Positions 33,580-43,058 of a DNA stretch of 43,286 bases are shown here, one piece after another. A program made the position numbers and the translations under genes. The stretch is from an uncultured Alphaproteobacteria bacterium (GTDB taxonomy: Bacteria > Pseudomonadota > Alphaproteobacteria > Rickettsiales > UBA1997). Location of the stretch: NCBI GenBank assembly GCA_903937405.1, contig CAIZZE010000042.1:1-43286 (forward strand), written 5' to 3'. Below the pieces are notes generated by a model. The model did not search any database. It was not told where the DNA came from and saw nothing but the letters and a program-made list of their open reading frames with translations. Each line of letters opens with the position of its first letter. Within the stretch, counting starts at the first letter, position 1.

Positions 33580-36233
33580 ATGAAAGAAAAATTAAACGAA
33601 TCCCAAATCGAAAACCTCGCCATCTCGCTTCTTGAGAAGAAAGGTTATCAATATTTTTATGGGCCAGACATTGCGCCCGATGCTGAAAATTCTGTCGGCG
33701 GGCTTTAGCAGGTTTATGAATTGGAAAAGTGCTGATGGAAAAGTGCTGGCTTCAAAATTAATTGGCGAGCTTGAAATTTTAATTAACGGCATGCTGGGAA
33801 AGGCCACGCTGCTTGATTTGGTGCGCAGTTTTATTGTTTTTGAAAAATCATCTTTTGAAGACCCAAAAACCAAAATTGTTAGAATTGAAACGGTAAAAAA
33901 ATTGGCGGCTTATCATCAATATTACGCGGTGAATAAGGCGGTGGATTCGGTGAAATTGGCAACTTCAGAAGGTGGAAATAGAAAAGGCGGGGTGATTTGG
34001 CACACGCAAGGAAGTGGCAAAAGTTTTTCGATGGTGTTTACGGCGGCTAAGTTGGTGCGCGCTTTGGATAACCCGACAATTCTTGTAATCACTGATCGCA
34101 ACGACCTTGACAATCAGCTTTTTGACACTTTTGCCGCGTCAAAACAATTACTAAGGCAAGATCCAATTCAGGCAGAAAATCGCGAAGATTTAAAAAAGCT
34201 TTTGAAGGTGGCGTCAGGCGGCGTGGTGTTTACTACAATTCAAAAATTTCAGCCCGTGGATGGCAATGTTTTTGAAGAATTATCAAACCGCATAAACATT
34301 GTAGTAATTGCCGACGAGGCGCACCGCACGCAATATGGTTTTCACGCCAAAACCATTGATGAAAAAGACGGCGGCGGCAATGTGATTGGTAAAAAAGTGG
34401 TTTACGGTTTTGCCAAATATATGCGCGACGCCTTGCCAAACGCCACTTATCTTGGATTTACGGGAACGCCAATTGAAGGAAGTGATGTGAACACTCCGGC
34501 AGTTTTTGGAAATTATGTTGATGTTTACGACATTTCCCAAGCGGTGAATGACGGCGCTACGGTGAAAATATTTTACGAAAGTCGACTTGCTAAAATTAAC
34601 TTAAGCGATGAGGGCAAAAAACTGGTTGAAGAGCTGGATGAAGATTTAGAAAAACAAGATTTGTCAGAAACTGGGAAAGCCAAAGCAAAATGGACGCAGC
34701 TTGAAGCTTTGATTGGCAGCGAAGATCGCGTGCGCAATATTGCCAAAGACATTGTTTCGCATTTTGAAGCGCGCCAACAAGTTTTTGATGGCAAAGGCAT
34801 GATTGTTTCAATGTCGCGCCGCATCGCCCGCCGAGCTTTACGCCGAGATCATTAAATTAAAACCCGATTGGCACAGCGACGACTTAAACAAAGGTGCAAT
34901 TAAAGTGATAATGACCGCCTCTTCAAGCGATGGGCCGCAAATGGCGAAACATCATACCACCAAAGAACAAAGAAGAGATTTGGCGCAGCGCATGAAAAAT
35001 CCGCAAGATGAATTGAAATTGGTGATTGTGCGCGACATGTAGTTGACGGGTTTTGACGCACCTTCAATGACCACGCTTTACATCGACAAGCCAATGAAGG
35101 GTCACAATTTGATGCAGGCAATTGCAAGGGTAAATCGCGTTTACAAAGACAAAACTGGCGGCTTGGTGGTTGATTATTTAGGCATTGCTTCAGATTTGAA
35201 AAAGGCTTTGTCATTTTACTGCGACAGCGGCGGAAAAGGTGATCCGGCAATTGCGCAAGAGCAAGCGGTGCAGATGATGCTCACAAATTTAGAAGTTATT
35301 TCGCAGATGTTTTATGGCTTTGAATATGAAGAATATTTTGACGCAAATACATCAAAAAAATTGTCGGTAATTTTGGGCGCAGAAAATCACATTTTGGGTT
35401 TAGAAAATGGCAAGAAGCGTTTTCTTGATGAAGTGGCAAAATTGTCGCAAGCCTTTGCAATTGCAGTTCCACAGATCCAAGCAATGGAAGCAAAAGATGA
35501 AGTGGCTTTCTTTCAAGCCATAAAAGCAAGATTGGCAAAGTTTGAAAGTTCAGCTGGTGGAAAGAGCGACGCAGAAATTGAAACTGCAATTAGGCAAGTG
35601 ATTGACGAGGCTTTGGTTTCAAGCAAAGTGGTTGATGTGTTTGATGCGGCGGGAATTAAGAAGCCCGATATTTCTATTTTGTCGGAAGAGTTTTTGCTCG
35701 AAATTAAAGGCATGGAACATCAAAACTTGGCCTTAGAAACTTTGAAAAAACTTTTAAACGACGAAATAAAATCGCGCTCCAAAAAGAACTTGGTTCAAAG
35801 CAAAAGCTTGATTGCGATGTTGGAAAATTCGATTAAGAAATATCACAACAAAATTATCACCGCAGCAGAAGTTATTGATGAGTTGATTAAGCTGAGTAAA
35901 GACATTCAAACAGCCGATAAAGAGCCGCAAGAAATGGGGTTGTCAGATTTTGAATATGCCTTTTACACCGCAGTTGCAGATAACGACAGCGCCAGAGAAT
36001 TGATGCAAAAAGACAAACTACGCGAATTGGCAGTTGTTCTGGCAGAAAAAATTAAACAAAACGCTACGATTGATTGGACGATTAAAGAAAGCGTTCAGGC
36101 GAAATTAAGAATTATTGTAAAAAGAGTTTTGCGCCAGTTTGGCTATCCGCCAGATATGCAGAAATTAGCAACTGAAACTGTTTTAAATCAGGCGAAGTTG
36201 ATTGCGGCAGAAATTGCTAATGAAAGAAGTTAA
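33580..36233 (+). pseudogene. hsdR: Degenerate Type I restriction endonuclease subunit (hsdR pseudogene)
   Basis: The ATG at 33580 begins [20 protein letters not shown] and [16 protein letters not shown], the normal HsdR N terminus, but stops at a TAG at 33706-33708. The homologous sequence resumes in another frame at [14 protein letters not shown], so the region that usually lies between (about 180-200 codons, with the PD-(D/E)xK nuclease) is gone. The middle keeps the helicase Walker A (WHTQGSGKS) and DEAH. A one-base insertion near 34826-34828 (ATCGCCCGCCGAG against the expected ATCGCCGCCGAG) breaks the frame again, and at 35040-35042 the Trp codon in [12 protein letters not shown] is TAG. 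The remainder to 36233 is intact. The subunit is non-functional as encoded. Its stop overlaps that of convergent ccmA by four bases. Confidence 0.95.
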
Positions 36234-36841
36234 AAAGAAAAATCTTCTAAATTCAAGCGCGGGCCCAAATCAAAAAACATTTCATCATGAGTTACCATGA
36301 TCACCAAACCATCTTCTTTTATTCTGGTTTGAATCAGACCATGAAGCATTTCCTTTCCCGCCTTGTCAAGATTACTTGAAGGTTCGTCCAAAATCCAAAC
36401 AGTTGCCGGACAACATAAAAGCTTGGCCAACATCACGCGTTTTTGCCAGCCGGCAGAAAGGGTTTTTACTTTTTCATCTGCTAAATTTGTGAGCTGAAAA
36501 AAACTTAAAGCCGAAGAAAGCGCTTCTTTGGTGGCGGAAAGTTTGGCATAAAATTTAAGGTTTTCGGCAACTGTTAATTCTGTTTTGAGGAAATTTTTAT
36601 GCCCTAAAAATTGGCTGTCGCCGTTAAAATCATCACGAAAATTTTCAATATTATTGCCGCCCCATAAAATTTCGCCCTGCTTTGCCTTAGAAATTCCGGC
36701 GATAATTTTCAACAAACTGCTTTTGCCGCAACCGTTGCGGCCTGTGATTATCAAGGCCGAACCAATGCCCACCGAAAAACCTAAATCGGAAAAGATTTTC
36801 TTGTCATCTTTAAAAAACGAAAGATTATTGACAGTAAGCAT
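36230..36841 (-). CDS. ccmA: Heme exporter ATP-binding protein CcmA
   Basis: CcmA is the ATPase of the CcmABCD complex used in cytochrome c maturation. The 203-residue protein has the Walker [10 protein letters not shown] at 34-42, the ABC signature [15 protein letters not shown], and the Walker [13 protein letters not shown]. The short length and LSAGWQKR rather than LSGGQ are typical of CcmA. ccmB is not adjacent: hsdR lies beyond the stop and an esterase is divergent. The rest of the system must be elsewhere. Confidence 0.9.
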   Translation of the reverse strand: MLTVNNLSFFKDDKKIFSDLGFSVGIGSALIITGRNGCGKSSLLKIIAGISKAKQGEILWGGNNIENFRDDFNGDSQFLGHKNFLKTELTVAENLKFYAKLSATKEALSSALSFFQLTNLADEKVKTLSAGWQKRVMLAKLLCCPATVWILDEPSSNLDKAGKEMLHGLIQTRIKEDGLVIMVTHDEMFFDLGPRLNLEDFSF

Positions 36842-36880
36842 ATCCCTTTGGAACCCCTATTTTACTGATTAATTGCAACT

Positions 36881-37540
36881 ATGTCGAACCTGAAATTTTA
36901 CGAATATTCTGATGCCAAAGATCCCAAATATCTAGTGGTTTTCTTGCATGGCTACGGCGCGAATGGTGAAAATCTGATCGATCTTTCTTATGAATTTAAA
37001 AAGATTTTACCCGATGCACATTTCATTTCTCCCAACGCAATTGAACCTTGGGAAGGCGGATTTCCACATGCTTACCAATGGTTTTCATTAAGAGCTGGGA
37101 TGGAACGCAGAAGCCTTGATGTAATGGCAGAGTCAGTAAAAAATGCTAATAAAACTTTACAGCATTTTATTAATTCACAGCTTGAGCGCTTTAAACTAAG
37201 CGCAGAAAATCTTTTTTTAGTTGGCTTCTCCCAAGGCGCGATGATGGCGCTTTATCAGGGTTTTATTCAAAATAAAAAACCAGCTGGTGTAATTTCATTT
37301 TCCGGCAAATTGATTTTACCGGAAATGGTGAATGAAAAAACTTTATCGAAACCGGAAATTTGTTTAATTCATGGCGAGTCTGATTCGGTGGTGCCTTTCT
37401 CAAGCCTTGCTGAAGCTGGATTGATGCTTAAAGAAAATAATATTTCTTTCGAAACTCATCCAATTGCGCATCTCGATCATTCGATTGATATTCATGCAAT
37501 TCGTCTGGCGCAAAATTTTATTAAAAAAAGAATTTCTTAA
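36881..37540 (+). CDS. Alpha/beta-hydrolase, carboxylesterase/acyl-protein thioesterase type
   Basis: The 219-residue cytoplasmic hydrolase belongs to the carboxylesterase 2 (phospholipase/carboxylesterase) group. The oxyanion region is FLHGYGANGENL (21-32), the nucleophile Ser117 sits in GFSQG, and the acid and base are Asp168 (HGESDSVVP) and probably His200. No signal peptide is present. Bacterial members act on short-chain esters or thioesters and the exact substrate is unknown. It diverges from ccmA, and its stop overlaps that of a small lipoprotein gene by four bases. Confidence 0.9.
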   Translation: MSNLKFYEYSDAKDPKYLVVFLHGYGANGENLIDLSYEFKKILPDAHFISPNAIEPWEGGFPHAYQWFSLRAGMERRSLDVMAESVKNANKTLQHFINSQLERFKLSAENLFLVGFSQGAMMALYQGFIQNKKPAGVISFSGKLILPEMVNEKTLSKPEICLIHGESDSVVPFSSLAEAGLMLKENNISFETHPIAHLDHSIDIHAIRLAQNFIKKRIS

Positions 37541-37743
37541 CGCCATCTTGCTTGCGGCGGATAATAGTAATTCGGCTGATAATATGGTTGGTAATTAGAT
37601 CGATCAACACTCACCACATTGTAGCGCGGGCAATGCTTGTCGCCATCTTTCCAGCTATTGTAAATGCAATCCTTGCTAAAAAAAGATTCCGGTTTCGTGC
37701 AGGCGTTTAGGCTCAAAGTGAGTAAAATAATTAGGTATTTCAT
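37537..37743 (-). CDS. Small putative lipoprotein
   Basis: The 68-residue product starts MKYLIILLTLSLNACTKPES, a lipoprotein signal with the cysteine at position 15 (LNAC). The mature part has two cysteines (DCIYNS, KHCPRY) and a Tyr/Pro/Gln-rich tail YQPYYQPNYYYPP. No family is recognised. The tail-to-tail overlap with the esterase and its signal peptide support it as real, although it is short. The 119-residue gene at 37785 lies upstream on the same strand, 41 bases away. Confidence 0.55.
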   Translation of the reverse strand: MKYLIILLTLSLNACTKPESFFSKDCIYNSWKDGDKHCPRYNVVSVDRSNYQPYYQPNYYYPPQARWR

Positions 37744-37784
37744 ACAAATATAAATTTTTAATCAGGGGAAAATAGAAGAAGGTC

Positions 37785-38144
37785 TTAGCAGCAGGAAGGA
37801 CAACAACCAAACAGCACTGAACGAAAGCTGTTGAAATCAGAATTTGAGGAGATTTTTAATTCACTTAAAAAATCAGTAACTTGGAAAGAATTTTGAAATG
37901 GCAATGAAAGTGGACGAATAATTTTTCTTACTAAAACCGGTTTTGGACCTTGTCTAAAAGAAGCAGAAAAACTTTTAAGCGTTGTGAAAGATTTTTTATC
38001 ATCCTTTTCCAGCTTTAATGTTTGGCTAGATTTTAATTGAAAAAGTTTAACTTTTTCTAAAGTAGATGAATAGTTTTTGGAGAAGGCATTGCTTTGACCA
38101 AAAAACACCAGAACTAATGCTGCGAATGGCTTGATGATTGTCAT
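37785..38144 (-). CDS. Hypothetical secreted protein ending in a cysteine cluster
   Basis: The 119-residue product has a hydrophobic N terminus (MTIIKPFAALVLVFFGQSNA), probably a signal peptide, then a Lys/Ser/Phe-rich body and a C terminus GCCPSCC with four cysteines in seven residues. No family is recognised. The cysteine tail and a poly-Cys mini-ORF just upstream suggest a metal or redox link. No good ribosome-binding site precedes the ATG. Real coding status is plausible but not certain. Confidence 0.5.
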   Translation of the reverse strand: MTIIKPFAALVLVFFGQSNAFSKNYSSTLEKVKLFQLKSSQTLKLEKDDKKSFTTLKSFSASFRQGPKPVLVRKIIRPLSLPFQNSFQVTDFLSELKISSNSDFNSFRSVLFGCCPSCC

Positions 38145-38200
38145 GACTGACGGAGGAATTTTAAAACTAAAAGAAACTTACAAAAAGGAGCGCGCGCTAA

Positions 38201-38224
38201 TTAACAACAGCAACAACAACACAT
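38201..38224 (-). CDS. Possible poly-cysteine leader peptide (Met-Cys6)
   Basis: On the minus strand ATG is followed by TGT, TGT, TGT, TGC, TGT, TGT and TAA, a seven-codon ORF made only of Met and six Cys. It ends 56 bases upstream of the secreted-protein gene at 38144, the distance expected for an attenuator-type leader. Cysteine-rich upstream ORFs are known regulators in other bacteria. The site is also a simple ACA-type trinucleotide run, and I see no clear ribosome-binding site, so chance is a real alternative. Confidence 0.35.
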   Translation of the reverse strand: MCCCCCC

Positions 38225-38384
38225 CGGCGCTGTAAGGAAAGACTGGCTATGTGAAAGGTTTGGGAAACGATTCATTAACTAAGAGTTGGAAAAAAAGATT
38301 TTATTTAAACTTGAAGATGCATCAATTTGGTTTTACAAAATAAAGTTACAAGAACTTTTTATAGAATTACCAAATCTTCAAACA

Positions 38385-39665
38385 ATGAAACTTTCGCAAT
38401 ATTTTCTACCAACTCTCAAAGAAAACCCAATTGACGCAACTGTGGTTTCGCATCAATTAATGATTCGCGCCGGCATGATTCGTCAAACTGCTTCCGGCAT
38501 TTATACTTGGCTGCCTTTGGGCCTAAAAGTTTTGCGCAAAGTTGAAAAAATTATCAAAGAAGAAATGGATAAAGCCGGCGCTTTAGAAATTTTAATGCCA
38601 ACAATTCAACCCGCAGAATTATGGATTGAATCCGGTCGCTTTGATGCTTACGGCAAAGAAATGTTACGCATTAAAGATCGCCACGATCGCGACATTCTTT
38701 ACGGTCCAACTCATGAAGAAGTTGTCACCGATATCTTCAGAAAAAACGTCACCACTTACAAAGATTTGCCAAAAAATTTATATCAAATTCACTGGAAATT
38801 CCGCGATGAAATTCGTCCTAGATTCGGTCTAATGCGCGGTCGCGAATTTTTGATGAAAGATTCTTATTCTTTCGACATTGATGAAGTTTCAGCCAAAAAA
38901 ACTTACAACTTAATGTATGAAACTTACTTCAAAATTTTCCGCAAAATGGGTTTAAAACCAATGGCAGTGAAAGCCGACACCGGCGCAATTGGAGGAGATT
39001 TATCGCATGAATTTCACTTGCTTGCCGACACTGGCGAAAGCGCGATTTATTACGATAAAAAATTTGATGAATTATCAGAATCAAAAAATTTCGATATTGC
39101 GCAAATGCAAAGTATGTACGCAATGGCGGATGAAATGCATGTTGCTAAAAAATGTCCAATTCCCGCCGAACAGCTTGCATCAAGACGCGGCATTGAAGTT
39201 GGTCATATTTTTAATTTCGGTTTAAAATATTCAAAAGCTATGGAAGCAAGCGTGATGGGCGCAAATGGTGAAAAAATTTATCCAAATATGGGATCTTACG
39301 GAATTGGCGCATCTCGCGTTGTTGCCGCCGCGATCGAAGCAAATCATGATCAAAACGGCATTATCTGGCCAAAAGAATTAGCACCTTTTCAAGTTGCATT
39401 AATTAACGTTCGCTCGGGCGACGAATTATGCGACAAGGTTTGCGAAGAAATTTACAACAAATTCCAAGAGCAAAATATTGAAGTAATTTACGACGATACA
39501 AAAGCCAGTTTGGGACAAAAATTTTCAATCGCCGATTTAATCGGAATTCCCACTCAAATTATAGTTGGACCTAAATCAGCAGCGGCTGGAAAAGTGGAAG
39601 TTAAAGATCGCAAAAGTGGCGAAAAAAATGAAATTGAAATTTCAGAAATTCTTAAGTTTTCATAA
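38385..39665 (+). CDS. proS: Prolyl-tRNA synthetase (short alphaproteobacterial form)
   Basis: ProS charges tRNA-Pro. With the start at 38385 (MKLSQYFLPT) the protein has 426 residues; the open frame runs back to 38286 but the added residues are not conserved-looking. It is a class II synthetase with motif 2 WKFRDEIRPRFGLMRGREFLMKDSYSFD and motif 3 GSYGIGASRVVAAAIE. It lacks the roughly 180-residue editing insertion of the long bacterial ProS, as is usual in alphaproteobacteria. It heads a run proS-gpmI-lepB-rnc with gaps of six, six and zero bases, probably one operon. Confidence 0.96.
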   Translation: MKLSQYFLPTLKENPIDATVVSHQLMIRAGMIRQTASGIYTWLPLGLKVLRKVEKIIKEEMDKAGALEILMPTIQPAELWIESGRFDAYGKEMLRIKDRHDRDILYGPTHEEVVTDIFRKNVTTYKDLPKNLYQIHWKFRDEIRPRFGLMRGREFLMKDSYSFDIDEVSAKKTYNLMYETYFKIFRKMGLKPMAVKADTGAIGGDLSHEFHLLADTGESAIYYDKKFDELSESKNFDIAQMQSMYAMADEMHVAKKCPIPAEQLASRRGIEVGHIFNFGLKYSKAMEASVMGANGEKIYPNMGSYGIGASRVVAAAIEANHDQNGIIWPKELAPFQVALINVRSGDELCDKVCEEIYNKFQEQNIEVIYDDTKASLGQKFSIADLIGIPTQIIVGPKSAAAGKVEVKDRKSGEKNEIEISEILKFS

Positions 39666-39671
39666 ATATTC

Positions 39672-41192
39672 ATGAATCAGAAATTAAATAATAAACCAGT
39701 TTTACTGTGCGTTCTTGATGGTTGGGGAATTGGTGATGAATCAGATAAATTCAATGCTATTGCGCGCGCTAATTTGCCAAATTACCGACGTTTTTTCAAA
39801 ACTTATCCGCATTCACAACTTGAAACTTCAGGCCTTGCGGTTGGATTGCCTGAAGGACAAATGGGCAATTCGGAAGTTGGTCACATGACGATTGGCGCTG
39901 GGCGCGTGATTTTTCAAGATTTGCCGCGCATTAATAATGCAATTGCCGATGGCAGTTTGGAGAAAAATGAAAAATTACAAAAATTAATTTCTGATCTAAA
40001 AACATCGAAAAAAACCTGCCATTTACTAGGATTATTTTCTGATGGCGGCGTTCATTCACATATTAATCACATTATTTTTTTAGCAGAATTTTTAGCAAAA
40101 AATGGTGTTAAAGTTCTGCTTCACGCATTTTTAGATGGCCGCGATGTTGCTCAAAAAAGTGCTTTAATTTATTTGGGAAAAATCAATAATATTAAAATTG
40201 CTACAATCTCTGGTCGCTACTACGCCATGGATCGCGATCAGAATTGGGATCGTGTAAAATTAGCTTACGACGCAATTGTTTTTGGAATTGGTGAAAAAAA
40301 TTCTGATGCAGTTTTAGCAGTTGAAAATTCTTATAAAAAATCAATTAGCGATGAATTTATTTTGCCAACTGTTATTGACAATTATAGTGGAATTGAAAAT
40401 GGTGATGCTTTAATTTTTGCTAATTTCCGCGCTGATCGCGCCCGCGAAATGTCGGATGCAATTTTAAATCCTCAATTCAAAGAATTTGAAGCTAAAAAAA
40501 TCGATTTTTCACATCGCTTAGCTTTCACCGAATATTCCGAAAAATTAAATAATTTTTATCAAATTTTATTTCCGCCAATTGAGGTAAAAAATTCCTTACC
40601 GGAAATTTTATCGGCGCGCGGCCTTACGCAATTGCGCATCGCCGAGACTGAAAAATATGCTCACGTAACTTTTTTCTTTTCCTGCGGGCAAGAAAAAGAG
40701 CTTGCGGGCGAAAGCAGAATTATGGTAAAATCTCCGGCAGTTGCGACTTACGATTTAAAGCCAGAAATGTCAGCCAATGAAGTTGGTGAAAAATTATGCG
40801 CAGCAATTGCCAGCGAAAAATTTGATTTCATAATTGTGAATTACGCCAATCCCGACATGGTTGGACATAGCGGCATGCTTGATCCGTCAATTGCAGCCTG
40901 CGAGGCGATTGATCGTCAACTTGGTTTATTAGAAAAAATAATTCTCGAAAAAAATGGTCTGATGTTAATTTCAGCAGATCATGGCAATATTGAATGTATG
41001 CTTGATCATGATCATCATCCACATACTTCTCACACAACAAATCCTGTTCCATTAATTTTGATCGGAAAAAATGTTTCCCAATTAAAATTGAACAATGGCG
41101 CTTTGGATGACATTGCGCCAACGATTTTGAGCTTGATGAAAATTGAGCAACCGCAAGATATGAAAGGGAAAAATTTAATTAAGAATCTGTAA
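39672..41192 (+). CDS. gpmI: 2,3-bisphosphoglycerate-independent phosphoglycerate mutase
   Basis: GpmI interconverts 3- and 2-phosphoglycerate with two manganese ions. The 506-residue alkaline-phosphatase-superfamily enzyme is full length. The N-terminal metal site is VLDGWGIGDESD (14-25), the phosphoserine nucleophile lies in MGNSEVGHMTIGAGR, and the second metal cluster includes the C-terminal SADHGNIECMLDHDHHPHTSHT. It starts six bases past proS. With pgi it supports a working central carbon pathway. Confidence 0.97.
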   Translation: MNQKLNNKPVLLCVLDGWGIGDESDKFNAIARANLPNYRRFFKTYPHSQLETSGLAVGLPEGQMGNSEVGHMTIGAGRVIFQDLPRINNAIADGSLEKNEKLQKLISDLKTSKKTCHLLGLFSDGGVHSHINHIIFLAEFLAKNGVKVLLHAFLDGRDVAQKSALIYLGKINNIKIATISGRYYAMDRDQNWDRVKLAYDAIVFGIGEKNSDAVLAVENSYKKSISDEFILPTVIDNYSGIENGDALIFANFRADRAREMSDAILNPQFKEFEAKKIDFSHRLAFTEYSEKLNNFYQILFPPIEVKNSLPEILSARGLTQLRIAETEKYAHVTFFFSCGQEKELAGESRIMVKSPAVATYDLKPEMSANEVGEKLCAAIASEKFDFIIVNYANPDMVGHSGMLDPSIAACEAIDRQLGLLEKIILEKNGLMLISADHGNIECMLDHDHHPHTSHTTNPVPLILIGKNVSQLKLNNGALDDIAPTILSLMKIEQPQDMKGKNLIKNL

Positions 41193-41198
41193 AATAAA

Positions 41199-41957
41199 AT
41201 GAGCAAAACTGAAATCCAAGCCAATGGAATACAAGCCGAAAAACCTCCAATGGGATTTGTCAAAACCTTAATCATCGCTTTACTTTGCGCCGGTTTTGTG
41301 CGCTCGATTTTTTTCGAGCCTTTTCATATTCCATCAAGCTCAATGAAACCGGGTCTTTTGATTGGCGATTATATTTTTGTTGCCAAATATTCTTATGGTT
41401 ACAGCCGCTATTCTTTTCCTTTTGGGATTGATTTTTTTGAAGGCAGAATTTTTGAAAAAAACAAACCAAATCGCGGCGATGTTGCGGTTTTCCGCTTGCC
41501 AACTGAGACCAGCATTAATTACATAAAAAGAATTATCGGACTTCCGGGTGATCAAATTCAAATGCGCAACGGCGTGCTTTTTATCAATAATGCCGAAGTT
41601 TCAAAAGTTGCTGATGGTGTTTTCACCGAAAGTGACGAGTCTTTAAAGGTTGAAATCAGAAAATTTCTTGAAACTTTACCGGAAGGAAAAACCGTTGAAA
41701 CTCTAGATCAAAACACCGAAACGCCGCAAGATAATACCGGAATTTATGAAGTTCCTTTGGGTCATTATTTTATGATGGGAGACAATCGTGATAATTCACA
41801 AGATAGCCGTTTTTTATCACAAGTTGGTTATGTTCCTGAAGAAAATCTGGTTGGAAAAGCGACCATAATTTTCTTTTCCAACTCGAAGCCAACTTGGCAA
41901 TTTTGGAACTGGCCAAATTCAATTCGCTCTAACAGAATTTTTACCAAAGTTAATTAA
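41199..41957 (+). CDS. lepB: Signal peptidase I
   Basis: LepB removes signal peptides from exported proteins, such as the autotransporter, the receptor and the outer-membrane protein in this window. The 252-residue product has one N-terminal membrane helix (about 20-38), the catalytic Ser48 in HIPSSSMKPGLL, the Lys110 general base in NYIKRIIGLPGD, and MGDNRDNSQDSR near the C terminus. It is six bases past gpmI and its stop is directly followed by the rnc start, as in other alphaproteobacteria. Confidence 0.97.
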   Translation: MSKTEIQANGIQAEKPPMGFVKTLIIALLCAGFVRSIFFEPFHIPSSSMKPGLLIGDYIFVAKYSYGYSRYSFPFGIDFFEGRIFEKNKPNRGDVAVFRLPTETSINYIKRIIGLPGDQIQMRNGVLFINNAEVSKVADGVFTESDESLKVEIRKFLETLPEGKTVETLDQNTETPQDNTGIYEVPLGHYFMMGDNRDNSQDSRFLSQVGYVPEENLVGKATIIFFSNSKPTWQFWNWPNSIRSNRIFTKVN

Positions 41958-42647
41958 ATGAATCCTGATTTTTTAAAATTCTGCAATCGCATTAATTACA
42001 ATTTCAGCGATCAAGCTTTACTGGAAGAGGCTTTAACGCATCCGAGTCTTTCTAAAGAAAATAAAAATAAACCTAATTATCAGCGTTTAGAATTTTTAGG
42101 CGACAAAGTTTTATCTTTAGTAATTGCCGAATTTTTGATGAAAAAATATCCGTATGAAATGGAAGGCGATCTTTCAAAACGCCAAGCTTCGTTGGTTTCG
42201 GGCGAATCATTGTCAGAAATTGCTTTAGCAATTGGCTTGGAGGAGGTTTTGCAAATCAGCCGCGGCGAACAAAATATGGGCGGAAAAACTAATAAAAGAA
42301 ATTTAGAGAATTCACTTGAAGCTTTAGTTGGAGCTTTATATTTAGATTCTGGTTACAAAGAAGCAGAAAAATTTATTATGACTTTTTGGCAAGATGCGTT
42401 GGAGAAAAATATTACTCCGCCAAAAGATCCGGTTTCAGAATTACAAGAATTAGTCCAATTAGAATCAAAACAGCTACCGCAATATTCCACTGTCAAATCA
42501 GGTGGCGCAGATCATTCGCCACTTTTCGTCTCAAAGGTTAAAATTTTACACTTAAAATTAGAATTCAGCGCTGAAGGAAAATCGAAGAAAGAAGCGCAAA
42601 AAGAAGCATCAAAAATCGCTCTGGAATATCTCTTAAATTTGAATTAA
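41958..42647 (+). CDS. rnc: Ribonuclease III
   Basis: RNase III cuts double-stranded RNA, including the rRNA precursor, and could cut hairpins such as those formed by the paired palindromes here. The 229-residue protein has the catalytic signature RLEFLGDKVL at about 44-53 and a second acidic region LENSLEALVGALYLDSG. A C-terminal double-strand-binding domain spans about 155-229 (VSELQELVQLESK, ending KKEAQKEASKIALEYLL). era, which usually follows in this order, is absent; small unknown ORFs follow instead. Confidence 0.96.
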   Translation: MNPDFLKFCNRINYNFSDQALLEEALTHPSLSKENKNKPNYQRLEFLGDKVLSLVIAEFLMKKYPYEMEGDLSKRQASLVSGESLSEIALAIGLEEVLQISRGEQNMGGKTNKRNLENSLEALVGALYLDSGYKEAEKFIMTFWQDALEKNITPPKDPVSELQELVQLESKQLPQYSTVKSGGADHSPLFVSKVKILHLKLEFSAEGKSKKEAQKEASKIALEYLLNLN

Positions 42648-42697
42648 GTTTTTAATTTCAAATCACGTCTCTCATCACTATTTTCTTAGGTAATTTT

Positions 42698-42913
42698 ATG
42701 CCGAAAAAAGAAAATTCTACAGAAAATAAGGCGTTATTGGAAGAAATGTTCGAATGCGCTATGGCAAATAATTTTAACGCATTCTCTAAATTACTTGATA
42801 ACAAAGACGAGCATTCTTTGGTAGAAGATGATGCCAACCTAGGAGCCTGCTTGATGATGATGGCACAAGCTATAAATAGTGAACCCGATATCATAAAGCG
42901 AGAAGATGGGTAA
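42698..42913 (+). CDS. Hypothetical small protein
   Basis: The 71-residue acidic, helical product (MPKKENSTENKALLEEMFEC, then ANNFNAFSKLLDNKDEHSLV) matches no family that I recognise. It overlaps the next small ORF by eight bases in a different frame. The two could be separate small genes, or one gene broken by a frameshift. The rnc stop is 50 bases upstream. Confidence 0.45.
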   Translation: MPKKENSTENKALLEEMFECAMANNFNAFSKLLDNKDEHSLVEDDANLGACLMMMAQAINSEPDIIKREDG

Positions 42914-43058
42914 AATTTTAGAAGCTTTTCACACAAGCTCTGGTGCATCTGAAGAAATTTGTGAAAATATTCGCGATAAACTCAATGGAGAATACGGCAC
43001 TCATCTTTTTTCCACCAAAAAACCTGAAGGATCTCCGCAACCTACATATCCAACATGA
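42906..43058 (+). CDS. Hypothetical small ORF, probably truncated at an insertion-sequence end
   Basis: The 50-codon ORF begins MGKILEAFHTSSGASEEICE and ends QPTYPT. Its TGA at 43056-43058 overlaps the first bases of GAGACTGTCGCAAA (43057-43070), a typical insertion-sequence end, so the natural C terminus may have been lost. No family is recognised. It overlaps the preceding ORF by eight bases, which could mean translational coupling. Confidence 0.4.
   Translation: MGKILEAFHTSSGASEEICENIRDKLNGEYGTHLFSTKKPEGSPQPTYPT

Noticed and set aside
35040-35042. TAG read as tryptophan or another recoded amino acid in hsdR
   Set aside because: TAG is used as a normal stop elsewhere in the window, for example in the DUF3800 and autotransporter genes, and hsdR has two other lesions, so decay is the simpler explanation.
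38286-38384. Longer N terminus for ProS
   Set aside because: The added 33 residues are unlike ProS N termini, and MKLSQYFLPT is the conserved family start.
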